Positions 24,401-39,400 are shown, numbered from the stretch's first letter. The stretch is DNA of 64,000 nucleotides from Nautilus pompilius (GCA_018389105.1 JACATO010001065.1:248001-312000), one strand, 5' to 3'. A program made the numbers and translations. The notes: a model not told the origin generated them from the sequence alone.

Positions 24401-27400
24401 TTTAACAGTAGACATTGTGTAGGTAATTGTCCAATCTTGTATTTAAATATAAACAGAACATAGGGTTCAAATGTTAAGATGTCTGCTACATTTTTGAATA
24501 CACTATGAATTCTGCATTTTCCTAAAAACTCTTTATCCAATTGAAAATGATTTCTTAGTAATTCTGATTTTCTGAAATTTATCCATTATAAGCTCTTTCT
24601 TAACCTGTTTAACAATAATCAGGAATAAAAGTTGCCAAATAAATATGAGGCTTCCAGTATTACAATTACATTAGCATAAAACTGTTGAGGGCAGATTTTA
24701 ACATTTCCGGATGGTTTTAAGTGACTAATTGTGAGTTCAGACTTCAGAACGTGGTGGAAGGGTAGATGGCAGGTGATGAATTTCTATATGCTGTTGTGTG
24801 CTTGTGTAACTTAAACATACTTGTTAGCTACTGTAAATTTGTTGATTCAATTTTTTTATAATTTTTAAATTCACTTTGTACATGAAATTTAGTCCACAAT
24901 AAAGAAAAGAATTTTGATGTCTATTTAGTCACAATTAGTCACTCAACTTTCTGACTTACAATTATCTGTGAATTGATTTTGAATTTGAACACGAGAATTT
25001 ACTTTGCAAACATTATCTGCGTGATACTTGCAGACAATAAGTCCAATTAAGTATTTTATGATTTATTTGTGGTATTTTGCAAAAATAGGTATTTTGAAAT
25101 GTGTCAAAGCAGTTTGTCTTCAAACAGTTATTTTGTATGTTGATGGTGAACCAGAGAACATCTGTAGTTCTGAAAATATAACATTTTAAGCATGTTTATT
25201 TTTTGGAACTAAAATTGAAAACTGTCCATTAAATACTTGTTTAAGCAGCATTCCAAAACAAACTAGTGTAATAATGCCTGCTACTATGTATTTAAGACAA
25301 ACAAACAACATGCTGAAATTATTTTTACCACAACTTTATAATGCTCTCTTTAAAAGTCATTGTTTATAAACCTAGGCTTTTGCAGTAAAAATGATACCTT
25401 TAATTTTTTCTGTTTTAAGAAAAGCTTGTACAAGATTGGTTTTGAAGGCGCAGGACGACAAATCATACTGCTTTACAGTAATAATGAAATCCTAATCCTG
25501 AGATGAAGATTTTATTATATTCATTGTTTGTTTTTAACCTGGGACTTCATAAAAATTTCAAGAAAATAGTAGATCAAAATCTATGAACAAATACAGAATA
25601 CTTGGTTTATGACAATTTACTTAGCAGTTTTTTAACATCAATCAAATTCTCTCTCCCACTTTCAGCCACTTATTTAATTTATATAATATTCATTTTTTTA
25701 AAAAAATATACAGTGAAATCTGTTTTAACTTAGGTGATTATAGCGCATCAGTGAAACTGAATTCAACAACTTATGTTATTTCAGGAATGTCCATTGCATG
25801 CAACATTGACTCAGTCATTCTCAGCAGAAAGTTGCTCTCTTTCTGAGTATTATGATGCAGCAGAAGCACTGGTTTCAGGTAGTGACACCACTTCTGAGGT
25901 AAATGCTGCTGTTTTTATTTCAGTGTAAATGTGTGTTAGTGTGTGTGGGAAGAGGAGAATTTCTTTATAGATGACTAGTAAAAAAAAAACAATATCTGTT
26001 CAGTGGTTGGGACTTTCTATAATGAACCTCTGCTTCTATGTTTACATCTTGTGATAGTTTTCTTTTGCGAATTGATAAAAATCTACAGGATCTGACACAA
26101 AGCCAGTTTTATTTGGCTTTAGACAGCCAAACATATACACACATCTTTTCCCCCAGCCTTCTTAAAGCATTACTTGTTTTGCAAGTACTTTCTGTTAAAT
26201 ATAATGATAAACTTTCTATGATGCTGTTAAAGATTTTTATAATGGTTGTTAAAATACTTTTTTAAACAAATTTAGCCATCAGAAGAAGCCTCCAGTGAAC
26301 TTTCTGATGAGGAAGAAAATGAGATTGATTACACTACTCGTGTAAGTGGTAAGTTCACAGGCTTTTAAATATATATATTTTTTACTGCATTTTCATCAAA
26401 TTGGATTAACTAAACACAGCTCATCTGCACTTACTTATTTGTAGTTTTGAGGTTTCAGAAACTTAGCTTGATAAGAAGGAAAACCAGTTAAGTAGTGTTC
26501 ACTATCTATAAAGAAGATATTATTGCCTTTCCTGACATGGAAATCTGGTTCGTTTCATTTTTCTTTCTTAGTAGAATGTTATATTAGTTTCTTTTTCTTT
26601 GTTTAAATGATGGTGATACCTCTGTAGTGTGTGTGTGTGTCGTGTGTTACTGATACTAGCTGGCTATGTGTATTGTTTCACTACCTCACTGTACAGTTAG
26701 CTTCACTCTAGTAGGTCCTTTAAAAATGGGACAAAAAAGATAAAATCCTGAAATAATTACAAACCAGAATAGAATACGTACTAACTCACATTACTGTAAC
26801 AGATAAATATAAAACATCTTACCTTAGTTTATATAAATTATTTGTTTTTTTAATGTATCTTTTAAGTATTTGCAGCAAAAATTGGATTGGGTATTTATAC
26901 ATCTATTGACTACAATCCACTTACCATGATTTATATATCTAGTACAGTGATACTAATAGTTTAGATCAGAAAAAAAATGTTGCTACAAACTGCACTGCAA
27001 AAAATACATAACAGTACTTATTTGGGTAGTACACTATATGATCAACCATTTTGTCTTGTTGCACCATATGCTTGCTTTAAAAAAAAACCAAGCTGCACTA
27101 TTGTAGTAAACAATACTAGCCTAGTTTTCACAATTAAGTCTGCATGCAAAACAACCCTTTGCCTACTGACTTTCAGAAATCTTGATCTGATAACTGTTTT
27201 TATGTTCCTAAGTGTTACTGCCCTAATTAGTGTAGATCTGCTCAAACTAAAGGGCTTTTTCTTTACTTGACATAGAAAATTATGTTTATTGTCAGTTTGT
27301 ACTTGGAGTTTTAAAGACTGCTAAATAAAAATATAAATGCCAAAAAAAATGACCACATGACACATAATAAATGATGAATACATTATTTAAAAAAATTAGG

Positions 27401-30400
27401 TGACACCTTACTAGAGTAATTAGAATTATGAAAAGGTTTGAGATTATTAAGTTTTGTTACTATCTAGTTTCAGAAGAGGATTTTTCTCAGACTTTTTTTC
27501 ACACTGGTCGAAGATCTACTCTTCCTGTTCCCAAACCTGACACAGGTGATATTAGCTTATGGAACCTACTATGCAAACATATCGGGAAGGATCTAACTAA
27601 AATCTCCATGCCAGTCACTTTAAATGAACCTCTCAGTATGTTACAGGTAAGTAAGAGGAAAAACATTTTGTTTGAAGTTTGGATTAGTTTTGTTCAGTTA
27701 ATAGATATACAATCCACTGTGTTTGTTTTTATATATATATATATATATATACGAGATGTGTCAGAAAAGAAACAGGACTGGGTCACAAATAATTTATGTC
27801 AAATCCAAACTACAAACTATAAGTTTTCCCCTTCAAAATAATCTCCCTCAAGTCTAACACTGATGACCCCCTTGAGCTTGGGGAAAAGGAAAAAAATCAC
27901 AGAGCCAGATCGGGTGAGTAGGAGGGTGCTCTAGCATGGCGATGTTCTTCTCGGCAAGGAACTGCCGGATGCTCAGGGCGTTGTGAGCCGGCGCGTTGTC
28001 TTGGTGAAGCAGCCATGAGTTGTCCTGCCACAACTCTCGCCTCTTTTTGCGCACTGAACGAAGCAGACGCCGCAGGATCTCTTTGTAGACATGCTGGTTG
28101 ATCGTCTGACCCTGTGGCAAGATCTCTATGTGGACAAAGCCCCTCACATCGAAGAACGCGATCAACATGACTTTGACTTTGGACTTCGACTGTCTTGCTT
28201 TCTTCGGCCTCGGCAACTCCGGACTCTTCCACTGAAGGCTCTGGCGCTTGGACTCCGGATTGTACTCAAAGATCCATGACTCATCACCAGTGATGACTCT
28301 TCCCAGCAAGTCTGGTTTTGGTTTACTCAAGGATGTCCTGACACGACTCCCGGACAGATGGCCGACAGACATTTCACCGACGGATATTTGGACGAATGGA
28401 TATCTGACCGAAAAGTAAACGACCAAACAGACGACTGGCAGCCAGCCTAGACACTGGTACAGTTGCCAGTCTGAAGTTATAAAGGTAAGCCGATGTTTTC
28501 CAGTGTTTTGTATCAGTGTGTTTTACATTTTTTTACTTTATTGTTCTCTTTCAAGTTTTTTTTTGAGATGTGTATATTATCATCTATGATAATTTAAAGT
28601 TATTTTTGTAAATAATGTTTAAACCTTTTATAAGTAGGGATGTTGCCTAAGGTAAATAAAATTATTGTTTCTTTTAAGACCATGGAATTCATACCAACGA
28701 CAAGAGGAGGAAGAAAACTTTTACTTGATGGCTACGCCTACATCGTTGATAAACAAAAAGATAATGTAACATATTGGTGATGTGAACGCAAAGGAAGTTG
28801 TGGAAGGCGACTAAAAACAGAAGACGAAGTTATTCAAGGAGAAGCAAGTAATCATTCACATCCATCTGATGCCGCACACAACCTATCCTTGAAAACAGTA
28901 CAGAAAATTAAAGAAAGAGCCAAACAGTCAGAGGAAGTGACATTGACTATTATACAAAACTGCACCAGTGAGTACCCACTTGATACTGCGGGTGCTCTTC
29001 CTAAAAAAGAAACTCTGGCGAGAATGGTGCGTAGACAACGCACGGCACCAGATGAGGATATTTTAACTGACGACTTATGGAAATCAATTAGAGGAGAAGA
29101 CTTTGTTACCCATGAAAGTGACAACCTGCTAATTCTATCGACACCTCGAAATTTACAGCTTCTTGCTTTCCAAGACCACTGGCTTTGTGATGGAACTTTT
29201 GATTCTGCGCCATTAGGCTTTCAATTATATACGGTGTATGTTATGCTGGATGAGAGCCATACAATTCCCTTGGTATACTGCATCATCAGGAACAAAAACC
29301 AAGCAACTTATGACTTGATTTTTAACACCCTCAAGTGAGTGAGACCAGATCTTAATCCTGTTTCAGTCACCATTGACTATGAAAAAGTGGCTCTTAATAG
29401 CATCACAGCATGTTTTCCAAACAAAAACATTTATGGATGCTTTTTCAATTTTTGGCAGTGCTTGTGGAGAAAAATACAAGGATTTAGACTACAGATTTGG
29501 TATAATGATCCAAGAAATGCACTGACCGTCAAGTCTGTTCAAGCTTTAGCATTTGTGCCATTAGTGACGTTGCTGAAAGCTTCAATGAATTTGTCTCATC
29601 ACTAGATGATGAAACTGATGAACTTCTATCTGAATTTCTCGGCTACTTTGAAGCGACATGGATTGATGTTATACAGCGTGGAAGACGACGAGGACCAGCA
29701 TTTGAACTCAGTATGTGGAACACATTAGAGAGAACCACTCAAGGCCTTCCACAGACAACAAACTCTCTAGAAGGATGGCACAGAGGGTTTGAGCAGAGAA
29801 TGGCAATCATCCACCCCACTGTTTGCCGTCTAGTTTCAAAACTAAGAAAGAGCAGTCGGATTGGGAGATGATGATTGAGATGGTAGAATCAGGAGTGGAA
29901 TTGAGAAAACTTAAGAAGAAATACCAGATATTAAAAACAAAACTGAAGTCTATCATTGAGAAATATAAGGAGTATCCCAGAGTTGATTTCTTGAGAGCAA
30001 TTTCCCACAATCTTTAAATATCTAAGGACATTAAATTTTCTAGTGCATTTTTTTAAAACCAATTACTTTATAATTAATATCTTTTATACTATAGTACATG
30101 TGCAATAAAGATTTTTTTTATCATACAATGATGTTATCCTTTTATTGTTTTTATAGTTTGTTTTATAAAGCAGTTACAAAGAAGAAATAAAAATAACAAA
30201 GAAAATTCAAAGACCGTACGTCCATTCTGCCAGATATCCGATATTCGGTCAGATATCCGTTCGGCCAAATGTCTGTTGGTCATCTGTCTGGCCATGCCTG
30301 ACGCACCTGCATGCGCCGCTCCTTCTGGTCATCATTCAACAGCTTCGGCACCATCTTCGCGCAGATCTTCTGCATGCCCAAATCTTTGGTGATAATCGTC

Positions 30401-33400
30401 CAGACGCTGTCGCGGTTCATGCCCAACTCACTTGCGATCAGTCGAACAGTCGGCCGACGATCGCCACGCACCACCTGCCTCATGCACTCAACGTTGGCCT
30501 CAGTCCTGCTTGTTGAAGGCCTTCCGCTCCTGGGGTTGTCTTCCACGTCCTTGCATCCCTCTTTGAACCACTTGTGCCACTCGAAAATCCGTGAGCGCGA
30601 TATCGTGTCATCTCTGTACACTTGCTGCAGTAGTCTGAGTGCTTCTGATGCAGTTTTCCCCAGCCGGACCAGAAACTTCAGGTTGGTTCGTTGCTCTGTG
30701 CCCATCGCTTGACGGCCTAAAATTGAGGAGCTGTTAACAAAAGCACGTGAAAAAACATACAATGGCTGCAGAGAGCTGAGATCGCAGTTATATACTCCCC
30801 GGATATTACATCACACGGTGATGCAACCTGCTAATCCATACCCCACTCATAGCTCACATAGCACACTAGGTCCTGTTACTTTTCTGACGCACCTTGTATA
30901 CAGGTTGTTTACAAGTTATAAAACACCATGAAGTTGAATATGATCTCATGTTTGGAAGGATTTTTAAAAAAAATCCTGATTAAATTCTAGAGATTGTGTG
31001 AAGAACTGGAATACAGTGAGTTACTGGACAAAGCTTCAGAATTTGATGATCCCATTGAGAGGATGGTGAGTAATATTTTAATCAAATTATTATCAAGTAA
31101 GGATTAAACTTGTTTTCTGTTGCAGTCAAGTCAATGTGGATGAACAAACAACAGCTTCTTTACAACTCCACCTATCTTTCTTTAAAAAATTGTTTAAACC
31201 AGGCAACAGCAGCTTTTACTACTACTACTACCTTCTTTCTTCTTTCTTTCTTTCTTCACTGTATATTGAAATAATATTTGTAATGTTTGAAAGTCATTAA
31301 AAATGTAATTTTCTTTAAAGTCTATTAATCATACACATCATTAGCATGATTATTTAGCCAAATGAATTTATTAGAACATTAATTTGCCTTCATGATAGTT
31401 AAATTTAAATTATTTTTTACAGTTACTGTATTCATTATGAACAACAAAATTAAGCATTTTGTACACTGCAAAGATGCAAAGTAATTTTTAAACTTTCATT
31501 TTTTTTTGTTGTTATGCCTGAATTTGATTATAAGACTGAAAGAAATTGCTACTAATTTAAGTGTAATTTTAAAATAAATCAGAATAACTAAGGTCAAACA
31601 GCTGGTGAATTTTTCTCCTAGACTAAGAATAATCACATCTGATTCACAATAGATAAATTCTACCACAGAACTGACAATACTTGGTAGAAAATTGACAACT
31701 AAGAAACCAGGATGAAAAAAAAGATAAGTATAAACAGAATTTGGCAACAAAATTAATTAATTTATCTGTCTCAGTTGCTTTTATAGATTACCTTCAGTTC
31801 TGGGATACCTACTACTGCCATGCATGTATACATGCACATGTGTACACATATACTCGAAAGAACAAAAAATAAACTGGCAAATATTTCTTGTCACATATGC
31901 TAAAATGAATTTCAGTTTCTGGTGTTGTACAACAGTCTCTACAATGGAGATAACCCTGGGGTGGGATCATAGTGCTGTGGTTAGCCACTAGAGAGCATTG
32001 CCTATCTTGTGCCATGAGGGGCCTGGCACTGGTGGCCAACAGTGAAATCCCTACTGAACTCTTCATTTTTAGATTTGGGAAATATGCCAAATCAAAATGA
32101 ACTTGGCTTTCAACCCTGGCATTCTAGTAGCATAGCCACTGGCTCTCTAGTTTTTTGTTTAGAGATTATTGTAGTAGTTCAGTTACCTTCTGCAACTAGC
32201 TAACCTTTTTTTAAAATGGGTGGAACAGTATTTTATTTATAGATATGGATTTTTTTACTTATTTATATCTCAGTTCTTTTAAATCTGCTAGATGCTGGAC
32301 TTTAGAAAAATACAGTGGTGTTGAATTCTTATAGCTTAGTAAGATTGCTGCTGTTGCAGTGTGATATTGTAAAGTTTCATTTGTACCATTAATGTAAATT
32401 TTAGCTAACTAAGAATTGCATGAAGAAACTATGCAATTAACTAATAATAAATTAAGAAAACAAAAAGTCATTTTATTAATATACTATGACATGTTTGTAT
32501 GCCTACATTTTGCTAATTTAAAATTACAATTTTCAAACTGATTTATTTAATTCCTGTTAATTTCTTTAAAATTTTGTAAATTTATATTCATATATGTTAA
32601 TACCTTGTAAACCAAATTCCATAAATAAATTTATTTTTTAATACTTTCGCAATATTAATTATATAAAAAAAAACTAAATGAAATTGAAGAATTACAATAT
32701 ATAAAATCAGATTATGACTCTCACCCTGTTCTGTTGGATTGTTGGTAGTTGATACTAATTACTAACTTGATGAGGCCTTTATTTTTACTATTATTATTAA
32801 GATGTGAAGCAGGATCTTTAAATATCAACTACTATACTTTAATCCAGATTTATGTGGCAGCCTTTGCCGTGAGTTGTTATGCAAGTTCTTCCCATCGAGC
32901 TGGTCACAAACCTTTCAATCCCATTCTAGGAGAAACCTATGAATGCATTAGAGAGGACAAGAACTGGCGCTTCATTGGAGAGCAGGTATGACCACTTTCA
33001 TGCTGCACAAAATAGTTTATTATCAGTTTAGTAAAAACAGTAATTGATATGGATCTAAAATCTTTTATTTGAAAGGATGCATCTGATTTAAATAATATTC
33101 TCATGAAATTACTATCAAATAATTCTAAACAAGTTCTCTTAGGATATTCAGTCAGATGGACATAGAATGTTGTTAATGAGTAAATTAGTTTACCTTGATA
33201 ACATAGTGGAATGCATTCATGTTTTATTTGCATCAAAGTTAAGTTGATATTTGATGAAACTCACAGGCATTACTGTAATTGAAATATGCACTGTCTAGTC
33301 ACAGTATTAGAAAACAGAATGTAGTTACCTACCAAGCTGGGTACATTTACCTCTATTTGTTCACAAATATCAAATTTTCCAGCATATAAGTCAATACTTT

Positions 33401-36400
33401 TTTTCTGCAAGGGCCTGACCATCGACTTATACTCAACTTCAACTTATATATGGATGAAATCATGATACCAAGAACATGGGACCCTTAAGTACCATGGGGA
33501 AATTTATGTATAATTGTACATGTGTTTGTGGACGCACGCTGACTCAAATTTAGCTACCTCCCTTTTATTTAGTGCTTAGGGGCCACAGATATCATTGCAT
33601 TAGGGGAACTTTAATTCACCGTGGAAAAAATGAACCCTTATTTGAAAAATGCCTGCTATAAAGAAAAGGAAATCAAATATTGCAACTTTTAAATTGGAAG
33701 TTGTAAATTCTGCTGAAAACCGATGGAAATACAGCAGCAGAATGGCAGTATGGTGTTAGTGAGAAATGTGTTTGTGATTGGCGAAAAGTGAAGGATTCAT
33801 TTCGACAGACTGAAAAAAGTTAAAAAGCAAACTCTGGTTACAAAAGCTATATTGACCAATGTCAAAGATCAGCTTGAAGACTTTGTTTTGACACAACATG
33901 CTGTGTGCCAAGGACAATACATTCCAATTACAAATGAAAGCCTAACAAATTGCTGAAGAACTTGAAATACCAAATTTTAAAGGGGAGCTGTCATGGTGTT
34001 TTCATTTTATGAAAAGAAAAGGACTTAGCATTTGACAATGCACAAATCATATCAAACTGTGTTCCATACAGATTGAAGCTTCTTTATTTCACTTTCATTC
34101 TATTTTTTTTGCCGAAAACTCTTTCCTTCCCCAAATCTCTTGCTTTGATGCTATCCACCACTGATGTTTTATAACCCTTACAGAAATTTTATACTGTTAT
34201 TACTGTACAAAAGTATGATTGTACTATCGACTTATACACCACTTCAACTTATGTGTGAATGAAGGCTTTGAAAATGGGAAAATTGACCTATTCAACTTAT
34301 ACTCCACGTTGATTACTTATAACCCGAAAAATATGGTAATAGAATAAACTCTATGTTCAATAAATAGCATATCACTAATAACTTTCTTTTCTTATCTTAA
34401 TAAATGCAATCAAACTGCTGAATGGAAAAGAAAGTGGTAACAGTGCATTTCTTAGTATGCAACACTGATATGAAACTAGAATTTTTGTGTAGTTTATTTA
34501 TTTACATGCAATGTTTAAGCATTTTACTTTTGTTTCTTATTTATCATTTTGTTAAAATAATACTCTTTGGTTAAAACAATATTACACAATGATTTATTGC
34601 AGTTTACTACTTCATTACTATTTAGTACAGAGGCTCTATGAATATCACAAATGCTTACTTAGTTTTATGTCAAAAATCTATTTTTATATTGTAGCATAAG
34701 AACTATCAGTATAAAAACAAGGTATTTGAAATAATTTGATCATTACTTTTTGGTGCTTTGGTTTATAAATGGATAATTATTAATGATTTTAAAAATTATA
34801 TTGATAATAAGTGATAATGATAAATTCTTTCCCTTCCAGGTGAGCCACCATCCTCCAATATCTGCATGTTACTGTGATTCTCGAAACTTTTTGTTTTGGC
34901 AAGGTATGTACAATGTCATTGTGTGTGATTTTTCTTATTGTTTATGTATTTTTTGTTGTTATCCCTAAACTTGGCAGTGTTTACAAACATCAAAATTTAT
35001 TCTGTTTAGACTCATGCCATATTTTTTGGAAAATAAATCATTGGCATATAAATCGAACTGGCTGATTCCCCATTTTTCCCCCTTCATTTATAGATAAGTT
35101 GATTTGGAGTATAAGACAAGGCTTGATCAACTATAGTAGTTAGCCAAACTTTCAACTACTCAGAATAATATATTATATCTTTCATAACACAATCACATTG
35201 CATTGCTGTCTACAGTACTTCCAGGCTCATGAATATTGATGAGCTACTTGTGCATATCATTGAACTATTTTGTAGGAGAATCTTCTGGATAAATGGGGTG
35301 TTGAAATAGTGTTTAAATTATGGAAATATATTACCACTATTTTATTCACTAATTTACCAACTTTCAGCTTTAAAGTTTCTCTGTATGACTGGTGTGACTT
35401 TATGGGAGGCATTTTGAGATGGGGTATAAGATTGGTTTAAATTAGGATTGAAAAGGATAGATAGAACATAATTGATGAGCATGTGTTTGTTATTGATTTG
35501 ATAATTTTGAATGCTTCAGTGAATGCATTAACAGTGAATTGCTCGGTAAAGCATTCCAAGCAGTAATTTCTATAGTCTGTTTAAAATTAAAAATTTTACA
35601 GATTATTTCAGAAAATAACTTTGTCATTTTTATTTTTTTCATTAAAGATATTTCATTGACTCTATCCATAGATAACTCTATTTGAAGTATAAGTTGAAGC
35701 CTGGACTTCCAGGGAGAAAAAGTATTGACTTATACAGCAAAAAATACATTAATCTCCAAAAATAAGATTTGTGAATTTACTTTTTTATTCATGCTATACA
35801 TATTATATTGAACAATGAAGTCATCTTTTGTTTTAGTCAGCCAGTTGCTGAGGATGTCATATTCGACAGTATGTTATGTGGCCATAATTTTATATTCTCA
35901 TCTGTTTTGCATTTACCGCTACAACTAACTGCTGCCTTTTTCTTAAAGTAAAATTTTATTTTTCAAGATTCATTTGTAACCATCTTGAATTCTGAACAGC
36001 TATGTAGGTCAGATATGTCTATTGTGTTAATCATATAAAAAATCTTGTTTCATATAGTAGTACTAAATTTATCACTATACAGCCATGGCTAAAACTTTTA
36101 TTTGCTCTGCTCTAAAAGTAAAAAAAAAACAAGATCTCTCTTTAAATCATGTTTATAACTTGTCACAGCACCCTCGACAACTTATAAATGTCTTTATTTG
36201 AAGACTTCTAATTGCATCTCATTTGTCATAATTTATAAGGTTTTTTTTCTGAAAATCATCTATTCGCTTGTTAGAATGACTGCTCAAAATGCACCTACCT
36301 AATTAAAATTATTAAAAAACATTAAGTCATAGAAGGACTCGTATAGTACAAATGATTTAGTGCACAGTTTAGTAATCCAAATGAAAAGGAAATATGTCTA

Positions 36401-39400
36401 GATAAAGAACAATAAAAATTCAATTTATAGTGCAGAAAGTCAAAAAAATTGTCACGGAAGTGCCAATACTGATTAAATTTCTTAAATATCCCATTTTTAT
36501 TGCTGTTGACAATAAGTTTGTCAGCCTTATCCAATAATTTTTGATGGTCAGCACAGAATTATAGTTATGTTTACTACTACAAACTTTCATCTTCTCCATG
36601 ATGGTGTCCATCCTTGTGTTGTCAGCTCTGCTTGTCTCCCTTTGGGTCTGTATGGCTTAGTGATTAGTCTCCTCAGCCATGTGGTAGAAGAAATCTTCTG
36701 GTATCAGCTCATAGAAGAAATCCACTGGCCTCATATTATCAGGAACATTAATCTCTGGGCCAACAGACTGAAAAAACACTGGCAGGGTTGATCAGCCACA
36801 GATGACTCAAACTCCACTCAACAACTTCATCATTGCATCTCTCTCCACTTATGACACATTCTTTGATCTCACTTCTTTACTGTCTAACCAGCTAAATGAT
36901 GAGAGATCTAAGGTATGCTATACATGAGACCTCCACATTGCCAAAAGAAAGGATTCAGAATCAGATTTCATCCTCTAGCAAGTAGATGGAGTAACTAGGT
37001 AATGCATGTAGTTCAAAAGTTCCATTTGTGGGAAAATGAAGCACTAAATTTAAATGGAGGAAGTGATAATGTGTACCAGCATCTTCTGCACCTGTACCAT
37101 CTGTTGTATAGATGGAAATCATCATTAAATGACTCAACGATGCTCAACTGTTTTCGGCCAGTTTACCTTTGGCAGTTTTGTGCATTTTGCGTGTTGGTTG
37201 AATAGGGCAGTATGCATGAGAAAACATTTTAATGTAACTATATTATACAGATTCAGCAGGTTTATTTTGGCTTTAACAAGCAAAAGTAGATTCTGGTGTG
37301 ATGCAAAACATTTGGCCATGCTGTACATTATGAAATGAAGACTGAATATTCAGTAAAAGCTTTTTTATTTATGACATCCAAAGAACAGACAGTACAGTAC
37401 TTCTGCTGTCTTGTAGTAAAATGGCTCATTCTATTAATTACATTTTTTTTAAAGTTTTGATAACTTTTAGCTGATTCAGTAAAATAAAAAATATTGAAGT
37501 TGAAGTTGAAAATGTGAGTAATTTCTGTTATCTGCTTTTATTTCAAAGATGTGCGAATAAAAACAAAGTTTTGGGGGAAGTCTATGGAGATTCAGCCCAT
37601 TGGAATAGTAAATGTCTTCTTACCAAAGTAAGTATATGCATTGCTGTGCAACAGTCATTATATAAAGGATATTTGAAGCAAAAATATACTATCTTTGGTG
37701 GTAGTTTTTTTAATTCTATTAATGGTGGGTGTGTGGGTGTGCTTGCACTTTTGTTATTAAAAAAAAAATAGTTTAGAAAACTTGCTTAGTGTTGGTTTTT
37801 GTTTTGTTTTAATTTTAGACATATTGCTTTGAAATATTCGTTCTTTCACTGAGAAATTTATGCTTAAATTTCTTGAGCTTTCTATTGAAAACACTTCAAA
37901 TTATGTGCTTAATATATGAGATCATGCACAAAATCTTTAATTGTTGAAACATAAGATAATATTGATAGTTGTTAATTGTTTTTGAAATAGGTATTACATG
38001 AAACATTATAATTGAATCTGAAGAGAATAAATAACAGTTGCATTTTTTAACCCTGTAAGAATACACACAGCAATTATAATTCAGGAGGATATTGTTGCCA
38101 TGTTATCTTTAAAAAAGCATACATAACAACATCTTGTACAATTTTTACTGCTAAGTTCATCTCTTATGTGAATCGTTTTTATTTTTTTATTTATTATAGT
38201 TCATTTTATATATTTAAATATTATAATGTAAAGTCACTATTAAGATGATGATTTGTTGCTTAACTTAAAATAAACCAAGATTGAGAAATGCTGTATTCCA
38301 AATTAAGCCTTTTAACCCTACCAACCTTTGAGTTTGGCCTTTACTATATTATGAGAAAAAAATGAGTTGCTGATACAGTAGTCTTTAAGAATTTGTAATT
38401 CATTGTACATTATTGTTCTGAGTGAAATATTCAAATTTAAATCTATCAAGTGGTTGTCATAATTTTTTTCACATGTAAATAGTACTAAGTAATTTTTTTT
38501 TTTTTTTTTCGTTTGTTTGTAAGCTGCTAACTGACAGAATTTAAATAGTCACATGCTGGTCTCCCTTATTGGCTTCTGGCACACTTTTTAATTGACATCT
38601 ACAAGGTAGATAACTCTGATGAAGGCTGGCACTGTGGCTGTTTTCTAGGAAATGTTGCCAGTTTTTTGCCATATAGGCCTAGCTAGCATTTCATTAAAGA
38701 AATCCCTATTAGAGCTCTTCCTTTTTAGATGTAGGGGAAAAATGGGATGCCTAAAGGAGACTCATGTGGCTGGCTAGAGAAGAAGAAACCATGCCAGAAA
38801 GTTTTGCTAAATTAAGCTGTTTCCATGGGAAGCAAGCTTGGCCCTCATCCTTAACAGTCTGTAGCTTAATTACTGGATTACCATGTTGAATATTTTGTAT
38901 TTACTCTCTGCAGGTTCAATGATCATTACCAGTGGAACAAGGTGACCACCTGTGTCCATAATCTGCTTGGTGGTCAGCGATGGGTTGACCAGTATGGAGA
39001 AATGCAAATAAGAAATGGTGACATTGTTGCTAAACTGACTTTTACAAAGGTAAGGAGACCATGATAAACATTATTTATGACAGAATTTTGGAAGTATAGT
39101 TTATTCTTGGATGTTAATGTATGCAAGCATTGCTGGATTATTTTAACCTATTTTTAGGAAGCAAAACAAATCTTAATTAATCAACATGCACATTGAATGC
39201 ATTTTCCCTCTTTGCAAAGGTAAAAACGATTTATGAAAGAGTATGACAACTTGTATAACATGACTGATGAAGCATAACATGATTAAATGAAAGAAATGCC
39301 ATTGAATTTGAAAGGAAGAAAACAAACTGTTGTTTTGTTTATTGGTGTTGTAAAAAAAAAAAAGCAAACTTAAAATTATTATTACTTAACATTATTACTC

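Larger units (their letters stand above)
27752..30896 (-). mobile_element. Mariner element, split by a MULE insertion
   Basis: Ends are CGAGATGTGTCAGAAAAGAA on the left and, read from the right, CAAGGTGCGTCAGAAAAGTA; each abuts TA (27750-27751 and 30897-30898). Removing the nested 28345-30296 insert and one copy of its duplication leaves about 1.19 kb, the normal size for a mariner. The transposase is on the minus strand, as detailed in its own entries. The element sits in the intron between ORP exons 12 and 13. Confidence 0.9.

Noticed and set aside
26341-26346. Upstream donor of exon 11 as the main splice site
   Set aside because: It would enter exon 12 out of frame, while the site at 26349 keeps the conserved reading frame.
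27428-27841. 137-codon frame as a separate gene
   Set aside because: It is ORP exon 12 with intron read-through at both ends, finishing inside the mariner end.
27897-28232. 111-codon minus-strand frame
   Set aside because: It overlaps the mariner transposase in another frame; only its last residues (YSPDLAL) are meaningful, as the shifted third catalytic block.
30311-30712. 133-codon plus-strand frame
   Set aside because: It is the antisense shadow of the mariner transposase N-terminus.
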